A stretch of DNA of 64,000 nt. It comes from Siphonodentalium dalli (Eukaryota > Mollusca > Scaphopoda > Gadilida > Siphonodentaliidae). Below are positions 22,137-32,640 of this stretch, piece by piece. Location: positions 3,348,001 to 3,412,000 of the forward strand of contig CP136062.1 of NCBI GenBank assembly GCA_032622095.1, written 5' to 3'. The notes below the pieces were generated by a model. That model made no database searches and was not told where the DNA came from. It saw only the letters and a program-made list of their open reading frames with translations. Made by a program: the position numbers and the translations under genes. Every line of letters begins with the position of its first letter. Position 1 is the first letter of the stretch.

Positions 22137-25100
22137 TCAAAATTCTTCACTTGACATGTATACGTCGGTATCTACTTCAATTATGGATTCTGTGTTACCG
22201 GTGTCTTTATAATTTTGTGCACTCATATCGTCGGACATTACTGGAATTTGATCATTATCACGCGCCTTAGTTCTTTTTAGCTTCCGTGTGAGTGCACCCA
22301 AGGGAATAATTTCACTGTCCATGTCCGAAGTTTCGCGTGCCGCATTTCTAAGACGGTTTCTAAGTTCACATAAAGGCAAGTCGTCTTCTGAATCACTATT
22401 CTCGATTGGTCTTTGAATTTTATGTTTATTTATTATATTCTGCATTTGATTTTCTGATTCATCTTCGCTCGACCGAATATCTTCATCGCTATTCGGACAA
22501 AGCAATTGTTGTTGTCTGGTTCGACGCGTTAATGTCTTTTTTGGTATTTTCCATACTTCGATATTGGCGTGACGTAAATTTCTGCTGTGAGACTTGAACA
22601 TTTTTCCCGTTATCAAGTTCTTAATAATAAAAGAAACAGGGCCTTTTTTTTCTAAAATCACGTGATATGGATCCCATTTTAATGACAATTTACCCGACGT
22701 TTGTCCAATCTTATGGTAGACTTTATCACCGACATTATAATCGACTTCTGTGGTTTTTACTCTCAGTTTTTGTTTTCTTTTAGCAATTTTCATGTGATGA
22801 TGTACCGCGCGGAAAGCTCTGTGTTGTGCTTGAAGAGTAATCTGGTGCATTTCGTCTCCCATATATTTTAGTCTGGGAGCCAAAATGTTATCCAATGGCA
22901 AAACCGGTGGATGTGAATACATTAGTTCAAAACTTGAAGTTTTAGATGAATCTGAAATCATGCATCTATGTGCTAATAATGCTTGTCCCAAAACAAGATC
23001 CCATGTTCGCTGATTTCCTTCCATAATTTTGGACAGTACGTCATTTAAAACCTTGTGAGATCTTTCATTTCTACTATTAGACTGAGGTGAATAATAATTT
23101 GTTAAAACCAATTTTATTCCTAGATCTTTACATACTTCTTTAAAATTATTTGAAGTGAACTCCTTCGCATTATCGCTCAAAATCTGTATCGGCACGCTAA
23201 ATCTTGGTATAATATCTTCCAAAAGACAGTGAATAATCAAATTCGTGCTTTTGCTGGTTATTGGAAATGACTCTATCCAACCACTATACAAACAAAACCA
23301 AGTTAACAAATATTTATTATTTGCCAATGTCAGCGGAAATGGCCCAGAAATATCTATACTCCATTTTGCGCCTGTAAAAGCTGGCATGTCAGTGTCTTGT
23401 AATGGAGGTCTCAGTTTAACCAGATTCCGTGATTTACAAATTACACACTTCTCACAATGTGCATATATACACTTGTACATATTTTTCCAGTAATATTTTC
23501 GACGAATTATTTGAAATGTGTGTTCAATTCCAAAATGTCCCAGTTTATCATGATATTGAGTTAGTACCTTTTCTTGCAAATGACTTGGTATATATAATCT
23601 CAACATGGGGTCATCGTCTGCATTTGATATGTAATATAAAACATCTTCTATAAGTAAATGTTTATTAGTAATTGATGGGGAAGGATTATTACTTTTATAT
23701 GATGCAATGACCTCTTGAATTTCTGAGTCTTTCCTTTGTTCAGTTTTCATATTAAATTGAGCGACTTCTTCATTTGATAATTCACCTTGGGGTAATGGAT
23801 CATTAGTTTCCACTTTACATTCTGCAAATTTCGAGAAATTTGGAATTTGATTTGAATTAATCACATTTATTTGTAAATTATTATCATTTATCTCGATGTC
23901 AGACAAATGTGCCTCAGTTTCTATTGAGTCTGGAATTCTACTCAACAAATCTGCTACACTATTCTCACTTCCTGGCAGATATTCTATAGTGCAATTATAG
24001 GCTGATAAACACAACATCCACCTCTGAATTTTCGGATTATTATATTGAGTGGTCAATAAATATTTTAAAGGTTGATGATCCATTTTAATAGTAAAGGTGG
24101 CTCCATTTAAATAATGATCAAGCTTTTTAAGAGCATAAAATATTGCATATGCTTCTTTTTCAATGACTGACATTTTGCACAGTGTAGGACTCAATTTTGC
24201 TGACAGAAAATAGATTGGCTTTTCATTCCTACATTGTGGTATATTTATTCCCTCATTTTGATCACAATTTTGAACTAACACCGCCCCAATCGCATTTTGA
24301 CTACTATCGGTATACAAAGTATATGGTTTATTCAAATCTGGATAAGCCAGTTGAGGTATGACAACTAGACTTTCTTTTAAATATTCAAATGCCTCTTGGC
24401 ACTGTTTATCCCATTTGAACTTGGCATATTTCTTAGTTAAATTAATCAAAGGGATAGATATTTCACTAAAATTTGGGAGAAAACGTCGATAGTACGACAT
24501 CGCCCCAATAAAGCCCCTAACGCCCCTAATCGTCGTTGGTGCTATCATGTTTTTCAATGCCTTAATCTTGTTAGGATCTGGTGCTATACCTGACTCATTT
24601 ACTATAAAACCCAAATATTTTGTCTCTGATTTAAAGAATGAACACTTCTTTAATTTCAGTTTGATATCATGTTCCCTTAGCCTTTGAAATACCTGCTTTA
24701 CATGAGTCACGTGATTAGACATACAATCACTGAAAATCAGTATATCATCAATATAGTTGATAACGTTAGTTAACCCTTTTAAAACAATCGCCATCAACTC
24801 ACTGTACGCGCTCGGCGCGTTCTTTAACCCATATGCAGTGCGATTAAAAAACCAGTTACCATAGAAACAAGTAAATGTAGTCTTTTCTCTGTCTTTTTCA
24901 TTGATAGGCATGGCAAAATAACCTTGTCTTGCGTCCAATAGACTGAATACTTTGGATCCCTTTAACTCAGAAATTATATCATCAATTATAGGCAAAGGAT
25001 AACAAATTGTCTTTGTTATCTTATTTAAAGATCGAAAATCACAAACAAATCTCCATGTACCATCAGTTTTAGGAATCATAAAACAGGCATTTGACCACGG

Positions 25101-26576
25101 ACTCTTAGATTTGGTTATTATTCCTGCATTTTCCATTGAATCAATAGCATCTCTATATAGCTGTCTTCGGTGCAAAGGTACTCTATACGGTTTTTGTGAG
25201 ACCGGTTCATGATTTCCAGTGTCTATATGCATTTTATATGTTGGTGTTTCCCCCAATTGTCTATCGTTTGCAGCAAAAATATCCTGATTTTTCAATACCA
25301 ATTCAGTGACAATATTTAAATGCTCAGATGGGGCTTGAATTTCATTCACATCGACACGCGCTTCCCCCATTTCAAAAGAATTAGAAATTTGATTTATTTC
25401 TGCTTCTTGCATCGGACATATTTTCCCCACAACACAGCCACGTTTCAAATTGTAATGCCTGTCAGTTTGATTAATGATTTTAACAGGAATACAATCGCTT
25501 TCAGTTGTCGTTATTGACTCTTCCAACGTGAGTCCGGGGTGTTCACTGAGAAATCCCTGCTCTGTACAAGTCGCCATTATGAATGGAGATTTAAACATTT
25601 TTGCTCCTCCAATAATTTTAGCAGAACAAATGGCACCTGTCCTAGGCTTTAATTTACAATTAGCCTTCAGGCGTATTAAAGATGCGATATGGATATCTGG
25701 TACGAGACCCACTAACTGATTTTTAATTTTCAAGGCTCCCAAATCAAAATACATTCTTACTCCATTGTCTCTTAAAAAATCGCGTCCAAGTATAAGTGTC
25801 CTGTTTAAATTCTTAGTTACATATAACCTATGAATAACCTTTAGTTTATTTATTTTAAAATCGAGGTTTATATAACCTATTATTTCTAACGTATCATTGC
25901 TCGCCGAGGTCACTGTGGCTTGTTTCTTAATAAGTTTGGGTCGTTCTTGTATTTTCTCATACAAGTTTATATTAATTAGTGAACAATCCGCTCCACTATC
26001 CACCAAAGCTCTTACCCTTTGTTTTCTAATCATTATTACAATGGAACATGGTACATGTTCCTCTAATAGTTTCGCAGTGTCTCCAGGATAATTGTAATTT
26101 GTGCTACTTATTTTAAATTCAGGTGACTTTGTTACACAATTCATATTAATGTTTTTGTGTTTCATAAATTCCCTACTTTTATTGTTCATTTCTTGTTTAT
26201 GAGTGATAGTTTGTTTCTTTTGCTCAATTATCTTTTTTGGATTTGTTTTATCGAGTTTGATTTTTCCTGGTTCACTAGGCAACTTCTTCTGTTGAATTTT
26301 TCCTCTCTTAAAATCATTTTTACCTGATTTTATTCCAGAATACAATGGTGGCCCATTTGGATATTTTATTTTGTTATTTTTAATTACATTACTAGTTCTC
26401 CCATTTGATATACGAGATGTCTTATCATCTTGTAAACTATTTGATTTATTCATTCGACATTTACCTGACTCAAAACATTTAATTTGCTCAATTATTCTAG
26501 CTTGAAAATTTTCTATTAATTTCATTTGATTTATTTCGTTCCATTTTTCGGCCACCTTAAAAATGGAACCCTTTAG
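22137..26576 (-). CDS. pol: Retrotransposon pol polyprotein
   Basis: About 1,480 codons, in the -1 frame relative to gag. It has no usable ATG at its start (the first in-frame start-like codon, at 26555, is GTG), so it is expected to be made as a Gag-Pol fusion by frameshifting at 26576-26582. Numbering from that GTG: aspartic protease (VDSGAD, 185-190; ILGRD, 255-259); reverse transcriptase (about 440-660, catalytic YIDD at 601-604); RNase H (YTDSS at 748-752); integrase zinc finger (H1002, H1007, C1037, C1040); and the integrase D,D-35-E triad (D1068, D1128, E1164). A chromo-like or GPY-type segment may follow near 1285-1330, and the C-terminal 120 residues are acidic and serine-rich. All key residues are present and no stop interrupts the frame. 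Confidence 0.95.
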   Translation of the reverse strand, partial: LKGSIFKVAEKWNEINQMKLIENFQARIIEQIKCFESGKCRMNKSNSLQDDKTSRISNGRTSNVIKNNKIKYPNGPPLYSGIKSGKNDFKRGKIQQKKLPSEPGKIKLDKTNPKKIIEQKKQTITHKQEMNNKSREFMKHKNINMNCVTKSPEFKISSTNYNYPGDTAKLLEEHVPCSIVIMIRKQRVRALVDSGADCSLININLYEKIQERPKLIKKQATVTSASNDTLEIIGYINLDFKINKLKVIHRLYVTKNLNRTLILGRDFLRDNGVRMYFDLGALKIKNQLVGLVPDIHIASLIRLKANCKLKPRTGAICSAKIIGGAKMFKSPFIMATCTEQGFLSEHPGLTLEESITTTESDCIPVKIINQTDRHYNLKRGCVVGKICPMQEAEINQISNSFEMGEARVDVNEIQAPSEHLNIVTELVLKNQDIFAANDRQLGETPTYKMHIDTGNHEPVSQKPYRVPLHRRQLYRDAIDSMENAGIITKSKSPWSNACFMIPKTDGTWRFVCDFRSLNKITKTICYPLPIIDDIISELKGSKVFSLLDARQGYFAMPINEKDREKTTFTCFYGNWFFNRTAYGLKNAPSAYSELMAIVLKGLTNVINYIDDILIFSDCMSNHVTHVKQVFQRLREHDIKLKLKKCSFFKSETKYLGFIVNESGIAPDPNKIKALKNMIAPTTIRGVRGFIGAMSYYRRFLPNFSEISIPLINLTKKYAKFKWDKQCQEAFEYLKESLVVIPQLAYPDLNKPYTLYTDSSQNAIGAVLVQNCDQNEGINIPQCRNEKPIYFLSAKLSPTLCKMSVIEKEAYAIFYALKKLDHYLNGATFTIKMDHQPLKYLLTTQYNNPKIQRWMLCLSAYNCTIEYLPGSENSVADLLSRIPDSIETEAHLSDIEINDNNLQINVINSNQIPNFSKFAECKVETNDPLPQGELSNEEVAQFNMKTEQRKDSEIQEVIASYKSNNPSPSITNKHLLIEDVLYYISNADDDPMLRLYIPSHLQEKVLTQYHDKLGHFGIEHTFQIIRRKYYWKNMYKCIYAHCEKCVICKSRNLVKLRPPLQDTDMPAFTGAKWSIDISGPFPLTLANNKYLLTWFCLYSGWIESFPITSKSTNLIIHCLLEDIIPRFSVPIQILSDNAKEFTSNNFKEVCKDLGIKLVLTNYYSPQSNSRNERSHKVLNDVLSKIMEGNQRTWDLVLGQALLAHRCMISDSSKTSSFELMYSHPPVLPLDNILAPRLKYMGDEMHQITLQAQHRAFRAVHHHMKIAKRKQKLRVKTTEVDYNVGDKVYHKIGQTSGKLSLKWDPYHVILEKKGPVSFIIKNLITGKMFKSHSRNLRHANIEVWKIPKKTLTRRTRQQQLLCPNSDEDIRSSEDESENQMQNIINKHKIQRPIENSDSEDDLPLCELRNRLRNAARETSDMDSEIIPLGALTRKLKRTKARDNDQIPVMSDDMSAQNYKDTGNTESIIEVDTDVYMSSEEF

Positions 26577-26582
26577 TTTAAA
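26538..26582 (-). promoter_or_regulatory. -1 ribosomal frameshift signal at the gag/pol junction
   Basis: Read on the - strand. The slippery heptamer T TTA AAC (26582-26576) sits directly before the gag stop TAA (26575-26573), in the correct phase. After a 6-nt spacer counted from the heptamer, the stem GTTCCATTTTT (26569-26559) pairs perfectly with AAAAATGGAAC (26548-26538) across a 10-nt loop. Slippage by one base enters the pol frame exactly. Heptamer, spacer and stem all match known -1 signals. Confidence 0.88.
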
Positions 26583-27799
26583 TGTTTCTTTCGTCTTTCA
26601 TCTGCCTGACGCAGCCAACACCAGTCTATAGAATGTCCCCCTTTTTGACAATATTCACACCGAAATGGCGTCCCGGGGCGTTGATTCCTTACAAAACCCT
26701 GTGAATTTGAAGGATTGACTGGCCTTACTGTTTCATTTCTCATTTGTAATGCCCTCACATTATGTTGTGTTGGCGACCCTCTATTTGGCCCCGACATAAC
26801 GCGTGGCCCCTGGTACCTATTTTGAGCTTGCACTGGGCGTGGTCCCTGATACCTATTTGGTTGGGATCTCTGAAATCTTTCAAAACCCCTTCTTCGAACA
26901 TGATCAATTTCCATCGCGATAGGTGTTTCAGTATTAACTGCATGTCCTTGAGCCCTATCATATGTACCCTCACCATACCTTAGTTTATATCGTTTATGTA
27001 AATTAGCTTCCCTCATTGCATACTCTACCGCCCTATCTAACTGTGGATGATTTTCCCTCATTAATTTAAACCTCAATGAATCATTGTATAATCCATCTAC
27101 AAAATATCCCACCATTTGCATTTCAATCGCAGCATCTTGGATATGATCCTCAAATGCATCTGTAGCTATCTCCCGTAATCGTTCGGAATATACCTGAATA
27201 CTTTCCTCTTTCTTTTGCCTAATGTTGCGTAAAATAGATAGAGCATGTTGATTGTCTGCTATATCTCCATAACGGGTCCGCAATTCCCTTTTAAACTCAG
27301 CCCAAGTGATTCTTAGGACCCCATGCATCGTATTTTGTTTCATAAATCTTTGTACAAATTCTGCTACTGGTCCCCGTGCCGTTTGATTAGCTAATTTAAT
27401 GTGATCTTCATCAGCGGCGTCCATCGCCAAAGAATACCTTTCTATTTGTAATATCCAGTCTTTGAACATTTTTGGGTCCCCCGAATATTTCCCTATTATC
27501 GTAGCAGCGCCCAACGCTGCCTGTACAGCTGTTGACTGCCTCGAGGCCTCGGACTGTTGAACCACTGCATTTTTAAATAAATGCATTTGTTCAGTCAATT
27601 GTCCTAACACACCCTGCATATTCTGATCATTTCCCTGAGCAATTTGATCATATGCAGGTGGTCGGTCAGTAGGGTTTAAATCCCTATGTCTATTCATCTC
27701 TTCTTCTCTACGCTGTCGTATTAAATTCTCATACTCCAACATTCTTATTTCTGACTCACTTCCAAAATCTAAACTAGGTATCTCTGGTGCTTGAGCCAT
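26573..27799 (-). CDS. gag: Retrotransposon Gag
   Basis: 408 residues from a true ATG at 27799. The N-terminal part is charged, with a Retrotrans_gag-type helical region at about 150-260 (including TWAEFKRELRTRYGD). The C-terminal third is rich in Arg, Gln, Asn and Pro, typical of nucleic-acid binding. One CCHC zinc knuckle of spacing C-X2-C-X4-H-X4-C (CEYCQKGGHSIDWC) lies at about 381-394. It forms the virus-like particle that packages the element's RNA. The stop at 26573 directly follows the slippery site, so ribosomes that do not shift make Gag alone. Confidence 0.93.
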   Translation of the reverse strand: MAQAPEIPSLDFGSESEIRMLEYENLIRQRREEEMNRHRDLNPTDRPPAYDQIAQGNDQNMQGVLGQLTEQMHLFKNAVVQQSEASRQSTAVQAALGAATIIGKYSGDPKMFKDWILQIERYSLAMDAADEDHIKLANQTARGPVAEFVQRFMKQNTMHGVLRITWAEFKRELRTRYGDIADNQHALSILRNIRQKKEESIQVYSERLREIATDAFEDHIQDAAIEMQMVGYFVDGLYNDSLRFKLMRENHPQLDRAVEYAMREANLHKRYKLRYGEGTYDRAQGHAVNTETPIAMEIDHVRRRGFERFQRSQPNRYQGPRPVQAQNRYQGPRVMSGPNRGSPTQHNVRALQMRNETVRPVNPSNSQGFVRNQRPGTPFRCEYCQKGGHSIDWCWLRQADERRKKHLN

Positions 27800-28379
27800 T
27801 TTATTTGATTAACACGCATACAACATTAATTTATCTTTCCATTGTGACCGTGTCCTCATCTATAAACATTACTGCCTCTTCACTTTGTCCAATTTCGCGT
27901 GCTTTATTTTTAATTAATGGATAATTTAATCGATGTCCATATTGTATATCTGTCAAAAACACAATTATCAAATTATTTAAAAATTTGTATCTCTTCCAAA
28001 CCCTTATTCTATTGCAATGTACCTCTAATTTAATTTGCACGACTCGTTTAAATACTCTCGGCGATATTGTGCTAATGCGTTCTTTACAAAAAGTACAATA
28101 CTCTATAAATTTAAATGGTTAGTTGGGTACAACGCACCATCTGTATCACTGGTACTCGAGGTGGCGGATTATAATTTATGTTGATATAACTGCACAATAA
28201 TCTGCCATAAATTGAAATTACATTTGGTATGTTGTTTAAGAATGCATTCAGTCTATAAAAAAGGTACTCACCCTATCTCAACACCACGGAAACTTCTGTT
28301 CAAACAACTGGAATTGTCAGTACATTGAAAAGTCAGCTGGGCACCACACCTCGAAATGTCAGATGTATACACTGTTCTT

Positions 28380-28665
28380 GGATTTTGTTCTGAACTGAAT
28401 TTGTTCACAGAATGTTTCTTCCTTGATTTTCTTCTGAACTGAATTGTTCACATAATGTTCTGAAATTTTCTTCTTGGTTTTTCTTCTGAACTGAGTGTTT
28501 ATATTCGTGAATTATCTTCTTGGATTTTCTTCTGAACTGAATGTTTATATATCTTCTTCCTGGATTTTATTTTCAACGGAATGTTTATATATCTTCTTCC
28601 TGGCTTTTATTTTCAACGGAATGTTTATATATCTTCTTCCTGGATTTTTTTTTCAACGGAATGTC
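28380..28665 (-). repeat. 40-bp tandem repeats in the leader
   Basis: Three near-identical 40-bp units (28541-28580, 28581-28620, 28621-28660) contain 'atgtttatatatcttcttcc' and 'ttttcaacgga'. Three or four more diverged units precede them ('ttctgaactga'). Units this similar point to recent expansion. Confidence 0.85.
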
Positions 28666-28764
28666 ACTGAATTTCCGGCAAAAGTGTATTTCTTGCATTG
28701 TCCTTATCACTGTCCTTTAAAACTTCATTTTTCCTAATTCACCAACAGCTGTATTAGGAATTCT

Positions 28765-28778
28765 GCACACGGCAACCA
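28765..28778 (-). other. Candidate primer-binding site
   Basis: On the element's strand TGGTTGCCGTGTGC lies 9 nt after the 5' LTR. It begins with the TGG expected for pairing to a tRNA 3' CCA end. I could not assign the tRNA. Confidence 0.4.
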
Positions 28779-28787
28779 AAAAACATG

Positions 28788-29254
28788 TGTCCTATAATCG
28801 GCCGTAGATCGTCTCTCCACGTTGGGTAACAGGTCCAGACACAGTTTTGTAGATACACAATCTTTTATTGTAACATCAAAGAATGCATGGATATATATTT
28901 ACCACAACAACTTTTACAAGGCTAGCAGTTGAGAACATGCCTGAAGTCTGTCGCGGGGCCAATCGGTCACTTAGAGAATTACAATCGAAAAGCCACGATC
29001 TAAAACAACCCTAGTATTTTATTCCAACTTTCTCCCCAAGTCACATGACTGGTCTCTGATACGATATACTCCCAGGCCAGTAGGACTTCTTCCATGTGAC
29101 ATTGATCTGTTTCCAAACATATGATTCGCTATACTTCTGAACCAGTAAAGCCATGGCCCCACACACTTATTGATTAGTTGGTAATTGGTTCCATTAACAT
29201 ACTCTACACAGACTTCCAGGCAAATATTAACCCCCACAATTCGACTATGGTACA
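28788..29254 (-). repeat. 5' LTR of the retrotransposon
   Basis: 467 bp, identical by eye to 19040-19506. TG...CA termini. Confidence 0.95.
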
Positions 29255-29359
29255 CTCATGCTAGCAGACCGGGCTTCACAACCTGGTCAGGGTATTCTGA
29301 CAAAAATCAGAACTCGGTCAGATACACCAAGTTTGTCAGGCTGAAAAATCTCATTCGAG
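29255..29359 (+). mobile_element. SINE-like sequence, middle piece
   Basis: Continues the tRNA-like head from 19039 after the CTCA duplication. The B-box-like 'gggcttcacaacc' lies at 29271-29283. It is interrupted at 29360 by a MITE; its last 8 bp (29352-29359) are that MITE's target duplication. Confidence 0.55.
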
Positions 29360-29886
29360 GGTATCTGGAGAAGTCAGCCCCGCGCGAAGTCGGCCCCATA
29401 CGAACACGGCCCATGCGAAGTCGGCCCCAGAGAAGTCGGCCCCATTAATTAGAAGGGATTAATAAGGTCCGATTTTTATTCTGCCGATATCGGCAGAATA
29501 GCCCAATTGCACGATATGGCTATTATACCGCTAGCGGCACAATAAGATAATCCCCTTATTATGCCGCTAGCGTACAATTTTTGTGACGTCATTTTGTCGG
29601 CAGAATAGCGGCATAATAAGATTACACCCTTATTCTGCCGCTAGCGGCAGAATAGCCTTTACCATGATTTTATAAGTCATCTACTACGATGGATCGCAGA
29701 GATTTCAGCACCCATCACTGACAGCGACAGTGACAGCGACGAAGACGTTGTTAATTTAATTTATTATCATTATTATTATTATCAGTTTCATAATTATATT
29801 TGGGGCCGACTTCTCTGGGGCCGACTTCGCGTGGGGGCGTCTTCGCATGGGGCCGACTTCGCGCGGGGCCCACTTCTCCTGTATTC
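29360..29886. mobile_element. MITE with 85-bp inverted ends and an 8-bp target duplication
   Basis: Flanked by CATTCGAG on both sides (29352-29359, 29887-29894). Each end is about 85 bp of stuttering 'gcgaagtcggcccc' units, inverted at the other end (ending '...ggggccgacttctc...'). The centre (29470-29660) carries more palindromes: 'tattctgccgctagcggcag' and relatives. An 8-bp duplication suggests hAT or a related superfamily. No protein. Confidence 0.88.
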
Positions 29887-29894
29887 CATTCGAG

Positions 29895-30140
29895 ATCACT
29901 GAATTAAGATCCGAATTCAAAATGCCGACTTCCCCCATTACAACATTTGTCCAGGTATGTTGTGAGTCGTGGGTGCAGTACGCTGTCCAATCAGGCGCGG
30001 ACATTAATGGCTGACCCGTGTACACGACTCGGTGTGTGCACGTTAAAGAACGCTACTGGAGTCACCACAGGCCGACAGGGTTATAAAGTCACTCGGTCGT
30101 GGTTGCACCTGGTCCAGTGCGTCTACAACCAGAATTGATT
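29895..30140 (+). mobile_element. SINE-like sequence, 3' piece
   Basis: Resumes after the MITE. The phrase 'gtgcacgttaaagaac' at about 30036 resembles, from memory, a central block shared by some invertebrate tRNA-derived SINEs. The 3' end is not defined. Confidence 0.4.
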
Positions 30141-31131
30141 CCTGCACTGTAATATCTACAGATACAGAAATTCAACAATGCCTACAGGCTCCAGCTGTCC
30201 TGTCCAGTCCAGAGTGCAATAAATTGAATTATCATGTCACTAACACTAACAGTTTACACACATGATGTCATGAAATTGAATACACTTAACATTGAATTGA
30301 CTGGTCTTCGTGTACCTGTGGTACACAATAATCCATAAAATCATCAAAGAAACATTACAACAACATTCATTGTTGCAAATTTCATGAAACACAGATTAAT
30401 CACTCGTTGATTTTTCGTTTTCAATTTCATTGATGTCGGCCTTGACCTTGTAGTGGAGAGATGGTACACGCTATAAAGTGTTTGTTGACGCCGATGCCGG
30501 CTCTAAATAAAATTGTAATGTCGCGTTTCTTCGTTGTTTCTCAGTGGATGTGAATGCGATTTGGTATATGTATGTGTGTCCGAGTTTTGTTTTCTAATTT
30601 ACAAATTTCGCGTAGAAGATTTGTTTACAATCGAGATGACTAATCTGTAATCACACACTGTGCCACCATAATATTTCACCGAATGACATTTTATCAAACT
30701 AGAAAGGCGCTGTGATTAATCCTCGATTAATCTAATATCCTAATGATTTTTATCAGATGAAATTAATCATCGATAAGAACGGGGTATCTAGAACCTGGGA
30801 ATTAATTTGATCAGTTGTTGTTGTTGTCTGAATATTCCTCCGTTATATCTGAGCACCCTGTAGTTTCTGCTGGATTCTGCGCAGTAACCTCCCGGAAGTC
30901 ACGTGTGAAATTTACAAAAAAGCATACACGGTATTTTCGCTCTTGGTATAGAAATATAGAAAAATTATATGACGTCATAATTCACCTGCATTTAGCTATA
31001 AACACCCACTGGGGTGGTTGCTATTATGTATTATGTATTCGTTTGGTGGAAATCAGCGACAAAACTATTTCACCATATTTTTTTAATTCCCCCTCCAACC
31101 AACAGCGTCATGTTAGAAAATTTTAACCCGC
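30141..31131. other. Intron sequence without recognised features
   Basis: AT-rich. A 103-codon frame at 30815-31126 shows no known motif. Nothing else is seen. Confidence 0.4.
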
Positions 31132-32640
31132 ACCATTATCTTCCTTGTAAAAAGTTACCCCTCTTAGAACGCCTTGGTGCCATCTCGATTGTACCGCGTG
31201 AAGTTATATATAGAACGCAGACAGACAAAAAGACAGACAGACAGACAGCACGATTTTATTTCTTGTATCATTTGAGAAGAACGTGTGTGAATTTGATGGT
31301 AATTGGTACTAAAAATATTTTGTATCAGTTTTGGTGACCCTCCCGTCCCTATTTCGGACCCAAGCTGCACACACTAAGACTCATTAGAGATTAGAGATGC
31401 ATAAAACACTGAATATGTATTCACAGTTAGTGTATAAACCTTTATCTGACATAAAACACTGAATATGTATTCACAGAAAATTGGCGAGTATACAAATTCG
31501 TATCAAATGTAAGGTCCCCATGTCTCTCACCCATAGGACACCAATTTGGTGTATCTAAACCACACGATAAGATTCCACGTATCACGGAGACGATAATGTG
31601 TCAATCTGGTGGAAATCGGCACTAAACATATAGATATAATTTGTTGTGTCCCTCTCATTTCTATACACCATTGACTCGAATGGCCCCACTTGTGACATCC
31701 TTAAACCACACGACTACACTCGTGATATCATGGAGATGATTCTTGATAAGTTTGGTGATAATCGGCGACTAAACAATGTTTTTATCAAATTTGGTGCCAA
31801 TCCCACCCCTCTCCATCTCTCACCAAACAGCACCACTATGGTGTCTTTAAATCACGATTAGATTCCTCGTATCATGGATAAGAACGTGTATCAATTTGGT
31901 GGAAATTGGCGCTAACAAAATTGTGCATCAATTTTGGTGCCCCTGTCCCTTTCAATGCAACCCTAACTCGAATGAGGCCACATTTGATAAATAAAAGCCA
32001 CACCATTGGACTCCTCATACCATGGGGATGATTTTGTATAAGTGTGGTGGCAATTGGCGACTTATTGTCAAATTTAGTGCCAACCCCCTCCCAATCTCTC
32101 ATCCAAAAACAACAATTTGGCGTTGTTAAATCGCACAATTAGATTCATGAAGAAGAATATATATCAATTTGGTGGAAATCGGCGCTAAAATTAGTTTTAT
32201 CAATTTTGGTGCCCCTCTCCCCTTCCGGTCATCCCTGACTCAAACGAAGCCACTTTTGACATATTTAAACCACACCGTTGGATTCTTCATATCATGGGGA
32301 TGATTATATGTAAGTTTCGTGTAATCGGCGACAGAAAACAAATCTGACCCCCCCCCCTTCCGGGCACACCTGACGCGAACGGCGCGACTTTTGCCATATT
32401 ATAGATTCCTCATATTATGGGGATGATTATATATAAGTTTGGTGGCAATCGGCGACAATTTTGTTTTGCCCCTCCCCCTTTTCGGCCCCTGACAACAACG
32501 GTGTCACTTTAGAAAATTCTAACCCCGACCATTATCTTTCTCGTAAAAAGCTACTCCTAGTAGACCCCTTTGGCATCATCTAGATGGTCCGCTGTGAATT
32601 TCTATAGAACACAGACAGACAGAGAGACATTCGCAAATAT
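31132..32640. mobile_element. Element with tandem core of about 145 bp and CAGACAGA tails
   Basis: About eight to nine diverged units contain 'ggtggaaatcggcg', 'atcatggggatgat' and 'aattttggtgccc'. Two copies of a terminal block ('accattatctt.c.cgtaaaaag' through a CAGACAGA tract) occur at about 31132-31250 and 32530-32635. So two elements, or one element with both ends repeated, are present. No coding capacity. Confidence 0.65.

Larger units (their letters stand above)
27800..28787 (-). other. 5' leader of the retrotransposon
   Basis: About 990 bp between the 5' LTR and the gag ATG, with no convincing frame. Tandem units of 40 bp lie at 28541-28660, with degenerate ones from about 28380. 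A primer-binding site candidate lies near the LTR. Confidence 0.8.
19040..29254 (-). mobile_element. Complete Ty3/gypsy-type LTR retrotransposon
   Basis: A 10,215-bp element on the - strand: 5' LTR 28788-29254, leader, gag, pol and 3' LTR 19040-19506. LTRs begin TG and end CA and are identical by eye over 467 bp. A 4-bp duplication CTCA flanks it (19036-19039, 29255-29258). The domain order protease, reverse transcriptase, RNase H, integrase is that of Ty3/gypsy (Metaviridae). No envelope-like frame is seen in the 2.6 kb between pol and the 3' LTR. Identical LTRs and open gag and pol suggest a recent insertion that may still be mobile. It sits antisense in intron 2 of the C1GALT1-like gene. 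Confidence 0.95.

Noticed and set aside
27831-28040. 69-codon frame just upstream of gag
   Set aside because: It starts with GTG rather than ATG and shows no known motif; it is treated as part of the leader.
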